Counted from the stretch's first letter, positions 15,812 to 26,528 are shown. The stretch: 32,049 nt of DNA from Paraburkholderia tagetis (GCF_022213065.1 NZ_JAKLJA010000064.1:1-32049); one strand, 5' to 3'. Numbers and translations: made by a program. The notes: generated by a model from the letters alone, not told the origin.

Positions 15812-16660
15812 CTAGCTCGCCCGGCGTCCGCCGCTGATGCGCTCGATGCCGGCCAGATCCTCTTTCGAGCCTACATCGGCGAAACCTTGCGCTTCGAGCA
15901 GCGCGCGCACCGCCGCCGCCTGATCGTAGCCATGCTCCATCCAGAGCACGCCGCCCGGCACGAGATGCGCCGAAGCGCCTGCGACGATCGCGCGCAATGC
16001 CGTGAGGCCGTCGGCTTCGTCGGTGAGGGCGCCGCGCGGTTCGAAGCGCAGGTCGCCCTGCGCGAGATGCGGGTCGCCGCTCGCAATATACGGTGGATTG
16101 CTCACGATGACATCGAAGCGCAACGCGGGATCGAGCGCGTCGTACCAACTGCCGGCCACGAAGGTGAGTGCGCCACCGGGGCGGCGGGCATCGAGCAGCT
16201 TCGCGGCGTTGCGCGCGGCCACGTCGAGCGCGGCTTCGGAGCGGTCGACGGCCCACACGCGCGCATCGGGCCGCGCCGAGGCGATGGCCACGGCGATGGC
16301 GCCGCTGCCCGTGCCCAGGTCGAGAACACGCGGTTGCGCGAGACCTTCCATCGCGGCTAGCGCCGTCTCCACGAGGATCTCGGTATCCGGGCGCGGGATC
16401 AGCACGTCGGGCGTGACGTCGAAATCGAGCCCGTAGAACTCGCGCGCGCCCACGAGTTGCGCGATGGGCTCGCCGAGCGCGCGACGCGCTTCGAGCGTGC
16501 GATATGCGTCGATCTGCGCGGCTTCGAGCGGGCGCTCGCCGCGCGTAATCAGCTCGATGCGGCGCCAGCCCAGCACGTGCATGAGCAGCACGCGCGCTTC
16601 GAGCGCGGGCAGCGGCGAGGCGCGCAGCAAGGTATCGGCGGTAACGGCGGGCTCGCTCAC
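15812..16660 (-). CDS. prmC: Release-factor glutamine N5-methyltransferase PrmC (HemK)
   Basis: A 282-residue enzyme that methylates the glutamine of the GGQ motif in release factors RF1 and RF2, using SAM. The helical substrate-binding domain fills about residues 1-80 (LEARVLLMHVLGWRRIELITRGERPL), DLGTGSG (114-120) binds SAM, and NPPY (188-191) holds the target amide. REFYGLDFDVTPDVLIPRPDTE is the usual linker block. The start is GTG 16660 (SEPAVTADTLL). It lies 75 bp after prfA, the gene of its own substrate. Confidence 0.95.
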   Translation of the reverse strand: MSEPAVTADTLLRASPLPALEARVLLMHVLGWRRIELITRGERPLEAAQIDAYRTLEARRALGEPIAQLVGAREFYGLDFDVTPDVLIPRPDTEILVETALAAMEGLAQPRVLDLGTGSGAIAVAIASARPDARVWAVDRSEAALDVAARNAAKLLDARRPGGALTFVAGSWYDALDPALRFDVIVSNPPYIASGDPHLAQGDLRFEPRGALTDEADGLTALRAIVAGASAHLVPGGVLWMEHGYDQAAAVRALLEAQGFADVGSKEDLAGIERISGGRRAS

Positions 16661-16735
16661 GATGCGGTCGGTTTGGATTTAATTGCGCTCAGTTGCACGC
16701 AGTTGCTATTAGTTGCGCGCTGCGTTCGATCGCGC

Positions 16736-17818
16736 TCAATCGGCATCGCCGAGCGAGGCGAGTTGCTCGGCCTGATGCTCGGAAACCAGCGCGCCGATCA
16801 GCTCGTCGAGATCGCCGTCCATGATCGCTTCGAGGCGATAGAGCGTCAGATTGATGCGGTGATCGGTGAGGCGCCCTTGCGGGAAGTTGTAGGTGCGGAT
16901 GCGCTCCGAGCGATCGCCCGAGCCCACGAGGCTCTTGCGCGTGGCCGCTTCCTTCGCGTGCTGCTCCTGGTACTGCTTGTCCTTGATGCGCGCGGCGAGC
17001 ACCTTGAGCGCGCGGTCCTTGTTCTTGTGCTGCGAGCGGTCGTCCTGGCACTCCACGACGATGCCGGTCGGCAAGTGCGTCACGCGCACGGCCGAATCGG
17101 TCTTGTTGATGTGCTGGCCGCCCGCGCCCGAAGCGCGGAACGTGTCGATGCGCAGATCGGCGGGATTGATTTCGACTTCGCCGATCTCGTCGGCTTCGGG
17201 CATCACCGCCACCGTGCACGCCGAGGTATGGATGCGGCCCTGCGTTTCGGTGGCCGGCACGCGCTGCACGCGGTGGCCGCCCGACTCGAACTTGAGCTTC
17301 GAATACGCGGCTTCGCCCGCGATGCGCACGATCACTTCCTTGTAGCCGCCGAGGTCCGACTCGCTCGCCGACATCATCTCGATCTGCCAGCGGCTGCGCT
17401 CCGCGTAGCGCAGATACATGCGCAGCAGGTCGCCCGCGAACAGCGCCGACTCGTCGCCGCCGGTGCCCGCGCGGATTTCGAGGAACACGTTGCGGTCGTC
17501 GTTGGGGTCCTTGGGCAGCAGCATCATCTGCAGCTCGTGCTGCAATCGCGCCATGCGCTCGCGCGCCGCCTTCACCTCGTCTTCGGCGAAGTCGCGCATC
17601 GACGCATCGGCGAGCAGCTCTTTCGCTGCCGCCTCGTCGGAGAGCGCGGCTCGCCACTGCGCGTAATGCTCGACCACCGGCCCCAATTCCGCGTGCTCGC
17701 GCGTGAGCTTGCGGTACTGGTCGCGGTTCGACGTCACGTCGGGACGGCTCAACAGGTCGTTCAGTTCGGCCAGGCGGGTAGTCAGCTGGTCGAGCTTCGA
17801 TTGCATGCTCGTTTTCAT
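16736..17818 (-). CDS. prfA: Peptide chain release factor 1
   Basis: A 360-residue RF1, the standard length, which releases proteins at UAA and UAG. RASGAGGQHINKTDSAVR (about 229-246) contains the GGQ that reaches the peptidyl-transferase centre. PATETQGRIHTSACT (about 186-200) includes the anticodon-like PxT region that separates RF1 from RF2. LEIRAGTGGDESALFAGDLLRMY is another family block. I chose ATG 17818 (MKTSMQSKL); ATG 17806 is an alternative, and codons further upstream look non-coding. It sits between hemA and prmC in the classic order. Confidence 0.97.
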   Translation of the reverse strand: MKTSMQSKLDQLTTRLAELNDLLSRPDVTSNRDQYRKLTREHAELGPVVEHYAQWRAALSDEAAAKELLADASMRDFAEDEVKAARERMARLQHELQMMLLPKDPNDDRNVFLEIRAGTGGDESALFAGDLLRMYLRYAERSRWQIEMMSASESDLGGYKEVIVRIAGEAAYSKLKFESGGHRVQRVPATETQGRIHTSACTVAVMPEADEIGEVEINPADLRIDTFRASGAGGQHINKTDSAVRVTHLPTGIVVECQDDRSQHKNKDRALKVLAARIKDKQYQEQHAKEAATRKSLVGSGDRSERIRTYNFPQGRLTDHRINLTLYRLEAIMDGDLDELIGALVSEHQAEQLASLGDAD

Positions 17819-17892
17819 CGGGCGGTGCGGAGCGGACTCCGGAAAGGACTGCGGGAAAGGGGCGGCGGGCTGGGAGCCCTGACTTGCGGATA

Positions 17893-17914
17893 CAGGCCGC
17901 GCATGCGCGGCCTG
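17893..17914. repeat. Perfect 22-bp palindrome between hemA and prfA
   Basis: The two 11-base halves, CAGGCCGCGCA and its reverse complement, meet with no spacer. It lies in the 115-bp hemA-prfA gap. No T-tract follows it on the minus strand, so it is unlikely to be a full terminator. It could be an RNA hairpin that tunes or processes the shared message, or a protein site. Confidence 0.8.
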
Positions 17915-17933
17915 ACGCGGGCGGCGAGAGCCG

Positions 17934-19319
17934 CTAACGGTCGGTCGAACTGTCGGGGGTGTCCGGGGTGTTCGATGCGCCTGATGCGTTCGATTCCGCG
18001 GCTTCGGACGACACAGCGGATGCCGCATCGCCGCCCTTGGCGGGCTGGCCATGGCGGTAGAAGCCGCTCATCAGCTCGATGAGCGAATCGCGGTTCTCGC
18101 CGCTCGACGTGTTGAGCGCGTGCGTCGGACCGTGAATCAGCTTGTTGGTGAGCGACTGCGACAGCGCTTCGAGCACCGCCGCGGGGTCGTCGCCGCGCGC
18201 GAGCAGCTTGCGCGCGCGCTCGAGTTCGGCACGGCGCAGGGCGTCGGCCTGGGTGTGCATGTGGCGGATGACCGGCACGATGCTGCGCGAGTCGAGCCAC
18301 TGCATGAAGTTCGCCACGCGCGTTTCGATGATGGTCTCGGCCTGCGCCACGGCGGCCTGGCGCGAGGCGTTGCCTTCACGCACGATCGTGCCGAGGTCGT
18401 CGACGGTATAGAGAAACACGTCTTCGAGCTGGCTGACTTCGGGTTCGATGTCGCGCGGCACCGCGAGATCCACCATGAAGATCGGGCGATGACGGCGCGC
18501 CTTCACCGCGCGTTCGACGGCGCCGAGGCCGATGATCGGCAGCGTGGATGCGGTGCACGACACGATGATGTCGAACTCGTGCATGCGCGTGGGCAAGTCC
18601 GAGAGCGGAATGGCATGGCCGCCGAAGCGCTCGGCGACCATGCGGCCGCGCTCGGCGGTGCGGTTCGCCACCACGAGTTCACGCGGCTGCTGCGCGGCGA
18701 AGTGCGCGGCGCACAGCTCGATCATCTCGCCCGCGCCGATGAAGAGCACGCGCTGGTTGGCGATCTTGTCGAAGATGCGCTGCGCGAGGCGCACGGCGGC
18801 GGCGGCCATGGAAACCGACTGCGCGCCGATCTCGGTCGAACTGCGCACTTCCTTCGCCACGGCGAAGGTGCGCTGGAACAGCTGATTCAAATAGGTCCCG
18901 AGCGCGCCGGCCTCAGTGGCGGTGCGCACTGCGGTTTTCATCTGACCGACGATCTGCGTCTCACCGAGCACCATCGAGTCGAGCCCCGACGCCACGCGAA
19001 AAGCATGGCGCACGGCCTCGGACTGCGGCAGCGTGTAGACGTGCGGCGCGAGCTCTTCGGTGCGGATGCCGTGGTAATGCGAGAGCCATTCCACTGCGGA
19101 GTCGCGCGAGCTTTGCGCGTCGGTCGCGCAGTAGAGCTCGGTGCGGTTGCAGGTGGAGAGGATGGCGGCTTCGGGGGCATTCAGGCTGCGCCGCCCGCCG
19201 GACCACGCGTCCTTGAACAACGCGAGGGCGGGCTTGATCTGTTCGAGCGGAAACGCCACGCGTTCGCGCAAGGCGACGGGCGCGGTGTGATGATTGATTC
19301 CGATCGTTAGAAGCTGCAT
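17934..19319 (-). CDS. hemA: Glutamyl-tRNA reductase
   Basis: A 461-residue NADPH-dependent enzyme of the C5 pathway that makes glutamate-1-semialdehyde from glutamyl-tRNA, the first committed step to haem. The N-terminal catalytic domain (MQLLTIGINHHTAPVALRE) holds the active-site Cys57 in ILSTCNRTELY. RVLFIGAGEMIELCAAHFA (about 196-214) is the NADPH-binding domain, and ARKLLARGDDPAAVLEALSQSLTNKLIHGPTHAL the C-terminal dimerisation helix region. A Ser/Asp/Pro-rich tail of about 35 residues follows, longer than in E. coli. It starts 27 bp after a response-regulator gene; a TATAAT box overlaps that gene's stop. Confidence 0.97.
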   Translation of the reverse strand: MQLLTIGINHHTAPVALRERVAFPLEQIKPALALFKDAWSGGRRSLNAPEAAILSTCNRTELYCATDAQSSRDSAVEWLSHYHGIRTEELAPHVYTLPQSEAVRHAFRVASGLDSMVLGETQIVGQMKTAVRTATEAGALGTYLNQLFQRTFAVAKEVRSSTEIGAQSVSMAAAAVRLAQRIFDKIANQRVLFIGAGEMIELCAAHFAAQQPRELVVANRTAERGRMVAERFGGHAIPLSDLPTRMHEFDIIVSCTASTLPIIGLGAVERAVKARRHRPIFMVDLAVPRDIEPEVSQLEDVFLYTVDDLGTIVREGNASRQAAVAQAETIIETRVANFMQWLDSRSIVPVIRHMHTQADALRRAELERARKLLARGDDPAAVLEALSQSLTNKLIHGPTHALNTSSGENRDSLIELMSGFYRHGQPAKGGDAASAVSSEAAESNASGASNTPDTPDSSTDR

Positions 19320-19345
19320 ACCGTGGGGCGATGATTTAGGCGGAT

Positions 19346-19351
19346 ATTATA
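19346..19351 (-). promoter_or_regulatory. Candidate -10 box of hemA
   Basis: TATAAT on the minus strand, overlapping the stop codon of the response-regulator gene and about 27 bases ahead of the hemA ATG. No good -35 hexamer stands 16-18 bp upstream, so either an activator is needed or it is a chance match. Confidence 0.4.
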
Positions 19352-20093
19352 ACTTTTCCGCGCTTCTGACATTCGCGCCGGCAACGCCCGCCTCCCCCTC
19401 GTTGGTTATATGTAACCGTTCAAGCTGGTAGCCGTAGCCGTACAACGTTGTCAGACGCCAGCCATGCTCGGGTCCGATCTGCAATTTGCTGCGAAGGCGC
19501 GAAGCGTGCGTATCGAGTGTGCGCGACCGAACGTCGCGGTTCAGATTCCAGACGGTTTCGAGAATGCGGGCCCGGGAAACGGGGCGCGATGCATTGGTGA
19601 ACAGCAGCAGCGCAAAGCGGTATTCCTTCGGCGTGAGCGTGACGGTCTGGCCCCTGAACGACACCTCGTAACGGCCGGAGTCGAACAGGTAATCGCCGAA
19701 ACCGTGGCGCGCGCGGTTGCGCGGACGGCGCACGCCGGCGCGGCGCAGCAGGGCGTCGATGCGCGCGAGCGTTTCGGGGCCGCGCACGGGTTTGGAGATG
19801 CAGTCGTCGGCGCCCGCTTGCAGGCTCGCGACGATCTCGCTTTCGTGCGGCGAGGCCATCAGCACAATGGCGGGCAGGCCCGGCAGCAGGCGGCGCGCGC
19901 GCGGGATGAGTTCGTCGCCGCCGAGGTCGCCGCACCACCAGGCGGCGAGCAGCAGATCGAAGGCGTTGTCTTCGAGTGCTTCGACGAGCGGGGCCGCAAG
20001 GGGGAAGTGCCGGCACGCATGGCCGCCTGAAATGAGCAGACGCTCGATGATTTCGGCCTGGCGCGCGTCGGGTTCGACAAGTGCGATTCGCAT
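19347..20093 (-). CDS. OmpR-type response regulator with a degenerate receiver
   Basis: A 248-residue protein. Residues 1-118 form a receiver domain and about 130-228 a winged-helix DNA-binding domain (VTLTPKEYRFALLLFTNASRPVSRARILETVWN, then RTLDTHASRLRSKL and GYGYQLERL). The receiver's usual phospho-acceptor Asp aligns with Ala51 (FDLLLAAWW). The usual Thr/Ser aligns with Met79 (IVLMAS), and the acidic pair reads EPD (7-9). Lys101 (SKP) is kept. It therefore probably works without phosphorylation. No histidine kinase gene is nearby. It precedes hemA by 27 bp and may share a transcript with it, but its targets are unknown. Confidence 0.88.
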   Translation of the reverse strand: MRIALVEPDARQAEIIERLLISGGHACRHFPLAAPLVEALEDNAFDLLLAAWWCGDLGGDELIPRARRLLPGLPAIVLMASPHESEIVASLQAGADDCISKPVRGPETLARIDALLRRAGVRRPRNRARHGFGDYLFDSGRYEVSFRGQTVTLTPKEYRFALLLFTNASRPVSRARILETVWNLNRDVRSRTLDTHASRLRSKLQIGPEHGWRLTTLYGYGYQLERLHITNEGEAGVAGANVRSAEKL

Positions 20094-20289
20094 AAGAGTG
20101 TCCAGCCGTCGAGGGCCGAGTGCGCTTGCCTTGCGCCATCCCGCCCCCTACACTCAACCGCTACGCGGGAAGCGCCGAGCCGACCGTTTTCAAGTGAAAA
20201 TACTGTTGTTAATGAGACAAAAGAATGCTATCTGCCGCGTCGCCACAGTCCTATCGGACTCTTCCGAAAATCCTTAGGACTGGGCGCTG

Positions 20290-20553
20290 ATGGGCTGGGC
20301 AGGCATCGTCGTGCTCGGTCTCGCCATTGGCTGCGCGGGGTGGTTTTTCCATCCCCTGCGCCGTGCGTCGGGCACCGTCGGCAGCGGGCTCGCGCTCGCC
20401 GTCGCGGCGGCTCTCGTGGGCGCTGCGCTGGCAAAGACGGCGGGCCGCGCCACCGGTCTCTTCCATGACGGCGAACTGCTCGAATGGCCGGTCTGCACGG
20501 CTGTCGCGTTTGCTTTTGTCGCTGTGTCGGTCGCGCTGCGCGCGCGCCGCTGA
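20290..20553 (+). CDS. Small three-helix membrane protein
   Basis: An 87-residue hydrophobic protein with three predicted membrane segments (about 4-20, 31-50 and 66-83). The segments are joined by short charged stretches (HPLRR; GRATGLFHDGELLEWP), and it ends in RARR. The first two Gly/Ala-rich helices look loosely like the transglycosylase-associated (YeaQ/YmgE) group, but I cannot place it there. It is oriented with the aminopeptidase gene 110 bp downstream and divergent from the response regulator. The clear segment pattern argues that it is real. Confidence 0.55.
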   Translation: MGWAGIVVLGLAIGCAGWFFHPLRRASGTVGSGLALAVAAALVGAALAKTAGRATGLFHDGELLEWPVCTAVAFAFVAVSVALRARR

Positions 20554-20662
20554 CTTGTCACCAGGTCGTCACTAGTCACTAACCCGTCGCTAACGAATTA
20601 CCAACCGTTGTCGCAATGGAGCGCTCCCACAAGGCGCGCTTCTCTCTATCGCAGGTGAAAAC

Positions 20663-22477
20663 ATGAACGCCCGACTCCCCGAAACGTCCACGATCCCCGA
20701 ACGCATCGCCGCCTTGCGCGCCGCGATGGCGAGCGCGGGCGTCGACGCCGCCCTTGTGCCGTCCGCCGATCCGCACCTCTCCGAATACCTGCCGCGCCGC
20801 TGGCAGGGGCGCGAATGGCTCTCGGGCTTCACGGGCTCGGTGGGCACGCTCGCCGTGACGAAGGATTTTGCGGGCGTCTGGGTGGACAGCCGCTATTGGG
20901 TGCAGGCCGAGCAGCAACTCGCGGGCACCGGCATCCAGCTCATGAAGATGATGGGCGGCCAGCAGAGCGCACCGCACATCGACTGGCTCGCGTCCAACGT
21001 GTCGGCTGGAGGCACGGTCGCGGTGGACGGCGCGGTGCTCGGCGTGGCGTCGGCGCGTGCGCTGGCCGAGGCGCTCGACGCGCGCGGCGTGAAGCTGCGC
21101 ACCGATCTCGACCTGCTCGACGCCGTCTGGAGCGGCCGCCCCTCGCTGCCGCTCGAACCGGTCTATGAGCACGTCGCGCCGCACGCGGACGCGCAGCGCG
21201 CGGGCAAGCTCGCTCAGGTGCGCGGCGCGATGCAGGAGAAGGGCGCGCAGTGGCACTTCATTTCGACGCTCGACGATCTCGCGTGGCTCCTCAACCTGCG
21301 TGGCGCCGACGTGAACTACAACCCGGTGTTCGTCGCGCACGCGCTGATCGGGCCGGATCAGGCGACGCTCTTTGTCGCCGACGGCAAGGTGAGCGCGGAC
21401 CTCGAACAATCGCTCGCGCGCGACAACGTGCGCGTCGCGCCCTACGCGCAGGCCGCCGATGCGCTGGCGGCGCTGCCCGAGGGCGAGTCCTTGCTGGTCG
21501 ATCCGCGCCGTGTGACGTTCGGGCTGCTGCAGGCGGTGCCGTCGACGGTGAAGCGCGTGGAGGCGGTCAACCCGAGCACGTTCTTCAAATCGCGCAAGAC
21601 CGCTGCCGAAGCGGAGCACGTGCGCGCGACGATGGAACAGGACGGCGCGGCGCTCGCCGAATTCTTCGCGTGGTTCGAGGCGGCGCTGGGCCGCGAGACC
21701 ATCACCGAACTCACCATCGACGAAAAGCTCACCGCCGCGCGCAAGCGCCGCCCGGGCTTCGTCTCGCTTTCATTCGCTACGATCGCGGGCTTCAACGCGA
21801 ACGGCGCGATGCCGCACTACCGCGCCACGCCCGAATCGCACAGCGTGATCGAAGGCAATGGTTTGCTGCTGATCGACTCGGGCGGCCAGTACCTGGACGG
21901 CACGACCGACATCACGCGCGTGGTGCCCATCGGCACGCCGAGCGCCGAGCAAAAGCGCGATTTCACGATCGTCCTCAAGGGCATGATGGCGCTCTCGCGT
22001 GCGCAGTTTCCGCGCGGCATCCGCTCGCCGATGCTCGACGCGATCGCGCGCGCGCCCATCTGGGAAGCGGGCGCGGACTACGGCCACGGCACGGGGCATG
22101 GCGTGGGCTACTTCCTGAACGTGCACGAAGGCCCGCAGGTCATCTCGCACTACGCGCCGGCCGAGCCGTGGACCGCGATGGAGGAGGGCATGATCACGTC
22201 GGTCGAGCCGGGCATCTACCGGCCGGGCAAGTGGGGCGTGCGCATCGAGAATCTCGTGCGCAACCAGAGCGCCGAAACAACAGAATTCGGCGACTTCCTG
22301 AACTTCGAGACCCTCACGCTCTGCCCGATCGACACCCGCTGCATCGATCTCGCGCTCCTGCGCGAAGACGAGCGCGCGTGGCTCAATGCGTATCACCAGA
22401 CGGTGCGCGTGCGTATCGCGCCGCATGTTTCGGGCGACGCGCTGGCATGGCTCGAAAAGCGCACGCAGCCAATCTGA
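20663..22477 (+). CDS. Aminopeptidase P family protein (M24B), long form
   Basis: A 604-residue metallopeptidase expected to remove an N-terminal residue before proline. It has two N-terminal creatinase-like domains (RIAALRAAMASAGVDAALVPSADPHLSEYLP; LAWLLNLRGADVNYNPVF), then the pita-bread catalytic domain. Two-metal ligands are visible in LLIDSGGQYLDGTTDITR (two Asp), GHGTGHGVGYFLNVHEGPQ (His), SVEPGIYRPGKWGVRIENL (Glu) and the following Glu. A C-terminal extension ending AWLEKRTQPI is typical of the long, cytosolic X-prolyl aminopeptidase class, which is about 600 residues. AGGTGA precedes ATG 20663. A HAD gene follows at 55 bp and is probably co-transcribed. Confidence 0.92.
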   Translation: MNARLPETSTIPERIAALRAAMASAGVDAALVPSADPHLSEYLPRRWQGREWLSGFTGSVGTLAVTKDFAGVWVDSRYWVQAEQQLAGTGIQLMKMMGGQQSAPHIDWLASNVSAGGTVAVDGAVLGVASARALAEALDARGVKLRTDLDLLDAVWSGRPSLPLEPVYEHVAPHADAQRAGKLAQVRGAMQEKGAQWHFISTLDDLAWLLNLRGADVNYNPVFVAHALIGPDQATLFVADGKVSADLEQSLARDNVRVAPYAQAADALAALPEGESLLVDPRRVTFGLLQAVPSTVKRVEAVNPSTFFKSRKTAAEAEHVRATMEQDGAALAEFFAWFEAALGRETITELTIDEKLTAARKRRPGFVSLSFATIAGFNANGAMPHYRATPESHSVIEGNGLLLIDSGGQYLDGTTDITRVVPIGTPSAEQKRDFTIVLKGMMALSRAQFPRGIRSPMLDAIARAPIWEAGADYGHGTGHGVGYFLNVHEGPQVISHYAPAEPWTAMEEGMITSVEPGIYRPGKWGVRIENLVRNQSAETTEFGDFLNFETLTLCPIDTRCIDLALLREDERAWLNAYHQTVRVRIAPHVSGDALAWLEKRTQPI

Positions 22478-22532
22478 TCGACGCACGCGCCCGGCCCGCG
22501 CCGGGCGCACAACAGGAACGGAGCGCAAAGGC

Positions 22533-23156
22533 ATGGCGATCAAGGCAGTGGTGTTCGACTTCGGCGGGGTGCTGGTGGACTGGAGCCCCGAATATCTCTA
22601 TCGCAAGCTGATTCCCGACGACGACGAGCGCCGCTGGTTTCTCACTCATGTTTGCGCCATGGACTGGGTGGTTCGCCAGGACGGCGGCGAGCCGATCGCC
22701 GTCGGCACCGAAGAGCTGGTCGCCCGGTTCCCGGAGCACGAGACGCTCATTCGCGCGTTCTACGAGCGCTGGCACGAGATGATCGGCGGGCTGCTCGAAG
22801 GCGGCGTGGCGACTTTCGAACGTCTGGAGGCGGCCAATGTGCCGATCTTCGGTCTCACGAACTGGTCGGCGGAGACGTTTCCATGGGCATGGGAGCGCTT
22901 CGGCATCCTGCGGCGCTGCCGCGATGTCGTCGTCTCGGGGCACGTGAAGCTCGTGAAGCCTGATCCGGCGATCTTCCACGAAATGTTCCGCCGCATCGAA
23001 GCGAAGTTGCCGGGCGTGACGGCCGGCGAGCTCGTCTTCATCGACGACAACGCGCGCAACGCCGAGGCCGCCACGGCGCTCGGCTGGCACGGCGTGCATC
23101 ACACGAGCAATGCGGCCACCGACGCGAAGCTGCGCGAACTGGGCCTGCCGGTCTGA
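22533..23156 (+). CDS. HAD-family hydrolase (subfamily IA)
   Basis: A 207-residue haloacid-dehalogenase-fold phosphatase. Motif I is VVFDFGGVLVDW (nucleophile Asp9; a Gly takes the place of the usual second Asp, as in YihX-like and haloacid dehalogenase members). Motif II is GLTNWSAETF, motif III KLVKPDPAIFHEMF (Lys) and motif IV LVFIDDNARNAEAA. ATG 22533 (MAIKAVVF) has a purine-rich stretch upstream and sits 55 bp after the aminopeptidase gene. The substrate is unknown, with small sugar phosphates or nucleotides the usual guess. Confidence 0.88.
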   Translation: MAIKAVVFDFGGVLVDWSPEYLYRKLIPDDDERRWFLTHVCAMDWVVRQDGGEPIAVGTEELVARFPEHETLIRAFYERWHEMIGGLLEGGVATFERLEAANVPIFGLTNWSAETFPWAWERFGILRRCRDVVVSGHVKLVKPDPAIFHEMFRRIEAKLPGVTAGELVFIDDNARNAEAATALGWHGVHHTSNAATDAKLRELGLPV

Positions 23157-23214
23157 TCCGATTGCGCATCTGCTCGAAGCGCTTGGCGCATGCGGACCGT
23201 GAGCGGTAAGCCGC

Positions 23215-24423
23215 TTACTTCGATGCGGGCGCCGGCGCCGCCGGTTGCCCCAGCAGGTTGCGCAACGCGTCCGCGATGCCCTTCGCGGTCTGCCCGGCGC
23301 TCTTCGCGACACCTTCCGCACTCACGCCCAGCGCTTGCGCGAAGCCTGCGCGTAGCTCCGTCATCAGGCTTTCGTTGAGCTTGAATTTCGGGTCGCGCAA
23401 ATTTCCATCGAGCACGAAATGCAGCGTGATGTCGCCTTTGTGCGTCTTGAGCGCGGCCACGGCGGCGCGCGTCGGGATCGACAGGAAGGTGTCGACGGGG
23501 TTGGTGCTCTCCGTGAGCTGCAGGTCGTGCAGCGTGACGGCGCCCGGCGCGTGCAGGCGATAGCCGCGCACGGTCGATGTCAGATCGAGGTCGAGCGTGC
23601 CGCCCGTGACGTTGGCCTGGGCGCCGGCCTTCTTCAGCAGATAAGGGTCGATCGTCCGGATGTCGACGCCGCGCAGCGTCGTATGCAACTGCGAGTCCTT
23701 GCTCGCGATCTGCACCCAGCCGTCGAAGGTGACGCGGCCCGTATGCGCGGGACCGACGACGTCGCCTGTGACCGATACGCGCGTCGGCTCCGTGAGCGCG
23801 GGCAGATGCACGTTGCCGACGCTTGCTTGCGCGTGGTTCACCGTCACGTGCCACGGCGGATTGCTCACCGAACGGTCGTAGAACTCGAACGCGCCGTTCT
23901 CGAACCCGATGTGATCGATGATCTTCTCGCGCGGCAAATTGCTTGCGCCCGCTGCACTGCTGGCGCCGGAGGCGGGCGCGGACGCCTGCGCCAGCTCTTT
24001 GCGCAGATTCGGCAGGATCAAGATCGAGCCGCTCGTGCTGCGCAATACGGTCATCGAAAAATCCTGCACCGTCACGTCGCGGATATGTACGCGATGCGCA
24101 AGCAGCGCGCGCAGGTCGGGCGTGATGGTGATGCGCGCGGCGTGCAGCGTGTCGGCGGTGGGCCAGTTAGGTGGCGGATTCAGCCGCACGTCGGTTAGCT
24201 CGACGGAGCTCAGATCGAACGCGACCTTGACGCGCGCGGCGGTGCCGACGGGCGCGAGCGCGCGCTCCACGTAGGACTTCGCCTCGCGTTGCAGCGCATA
24301 GAGCGCGCCAAGCACCACGAGTAGCAGGAGCAGCACGATGGCGATCGCCGCGATGAGCAGAGCCCGGTTACGACGCAACTTCGCGGGCAACCTCGGGGGC
24401 AACACCGGGGGCAACCTCGCCAT
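23215..24423 (-). CDS. AsmA/DUF748-like membrane-anchored periplasmic protein
   Basis: A 402-residue protein. Residues about 20-42 (ALLIAAIAIVLLLLLVVLGALYAL) form a single inner-membrane anchor, with the rest in the periplasm. VAFDLSSVELTDVRLNPPPNWPTADTLHAARITITPDLRALLAHRVHIRDVTVQDFSMTVLR is an AsmA-type repeat of short strands. TVRGYRLHAPGAVTLHDLQL and a C-terminal FVLDGNLRDPKFKLNESLMTELRAGFAQALG are typical of DUF748/AsmA-like proteins, a group linked to lipid movement between membranes. GAGGAA precedes ATG 24423. A small hairpin at 23199-23218 overlaps its stop and faces the HAD gene. Confidence 0.85.
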   Translation of the reverse strand: MARLPPVLPPRLPAKLRRNRALLIAAIAIVLLLLLVVLGALYALQREAKSYVERALAPVGTAARVKVAFDLSSVELTDVRLNPPPNWPTADTLHAARITITPDLRALLAHRVHIRDVTVQDFSMTVLRSTSGSILILPNLRKELAQASAPASGASSAAGASNLPREKIIDHIGFENGAFEFYDRSVSNPPWHVTVNHAQASVGNVHLPALTEPTRVSVTGDVVGPAHTGRVTFDGWVQIASKDSQLHTTLRGVDIRTIDPYLLKKAGAQANVTGGTLDLDLTSTVRGYRLHAPGAVTLHDLQLTESTNPVDTFLSIPTRAAVAALKTHKGDITLHFVLDGNLRDPKFKLNESLMTELRAGFAQALGVSAEGVAKSAGQTAKGIADALRNLLGQPAAPAPASK

Positions 24424-24517
24424 GTGGATTTCCTCGCGGCGGTGGGAGCGAAAGGACTGCGCAGGATTCACGCAGACGCTTTCGAGCAACCGCCATGCCG
24501 CGCGTGCTGCAAAGCAG

Positions 24518-24549
24518 AACGGCGGCCACACGTGAGCGTGGCCGCCGTT
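24518..24549 (-). terminator. Terminator hairpin after ettA
   Basis: A 12-bp GC stem, AACGGCGGCCAC / GTGGCCGCCGTT, with an 8-nt loop, 60 bp after the ettA stop. The better T-rich tail (cttttcttt) is on the + strand, so it can work in both directions. Confidence 0.65.
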
Positions 24550-24608
24550 CTTTTCTTTCGCCTGACTTGACCGCCAGACTCAACCGCCGGGAACCCCCGG
24601 CGCATCGG

Positions 24609-26273
<1,665 letters not shown>

Positions 26274-26528
26274 GAGAGTGTCTTTGAAAACGGGAAAAGG
26301 GGGGCGGGACGGGCGCTTCATATACAGGCGCCGCGTCGGAACCGCGAATTTGAGAATTCGGAGATTCAGCGCAAACCGCTATTGTACGGGGCGCGCGCGG
26401 AGCAGGGACGAGGCTTGACGATCGCGGCGCTCACGACTGCGTCAGCCGTCATGTTTTTCCGTGCGGTCTCACAGCCATTGCGCAACGCCACGGTGGCGTG
26501 CTGCGGTTTTGATGCGCGGGCAGAAAAA

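Noticed and set aside
15543..16256. Minus-strand frame with SEPV repeats
   Set aside because: Overlaps prmC in another frame; the repeats come from the 12-bp array, not from a repeat protein.
16457..18082. 541-codon + strand open frame across prmC and prfA
   Set aside because: It spans two real genes on the opposite strand and has typical shadow composition.
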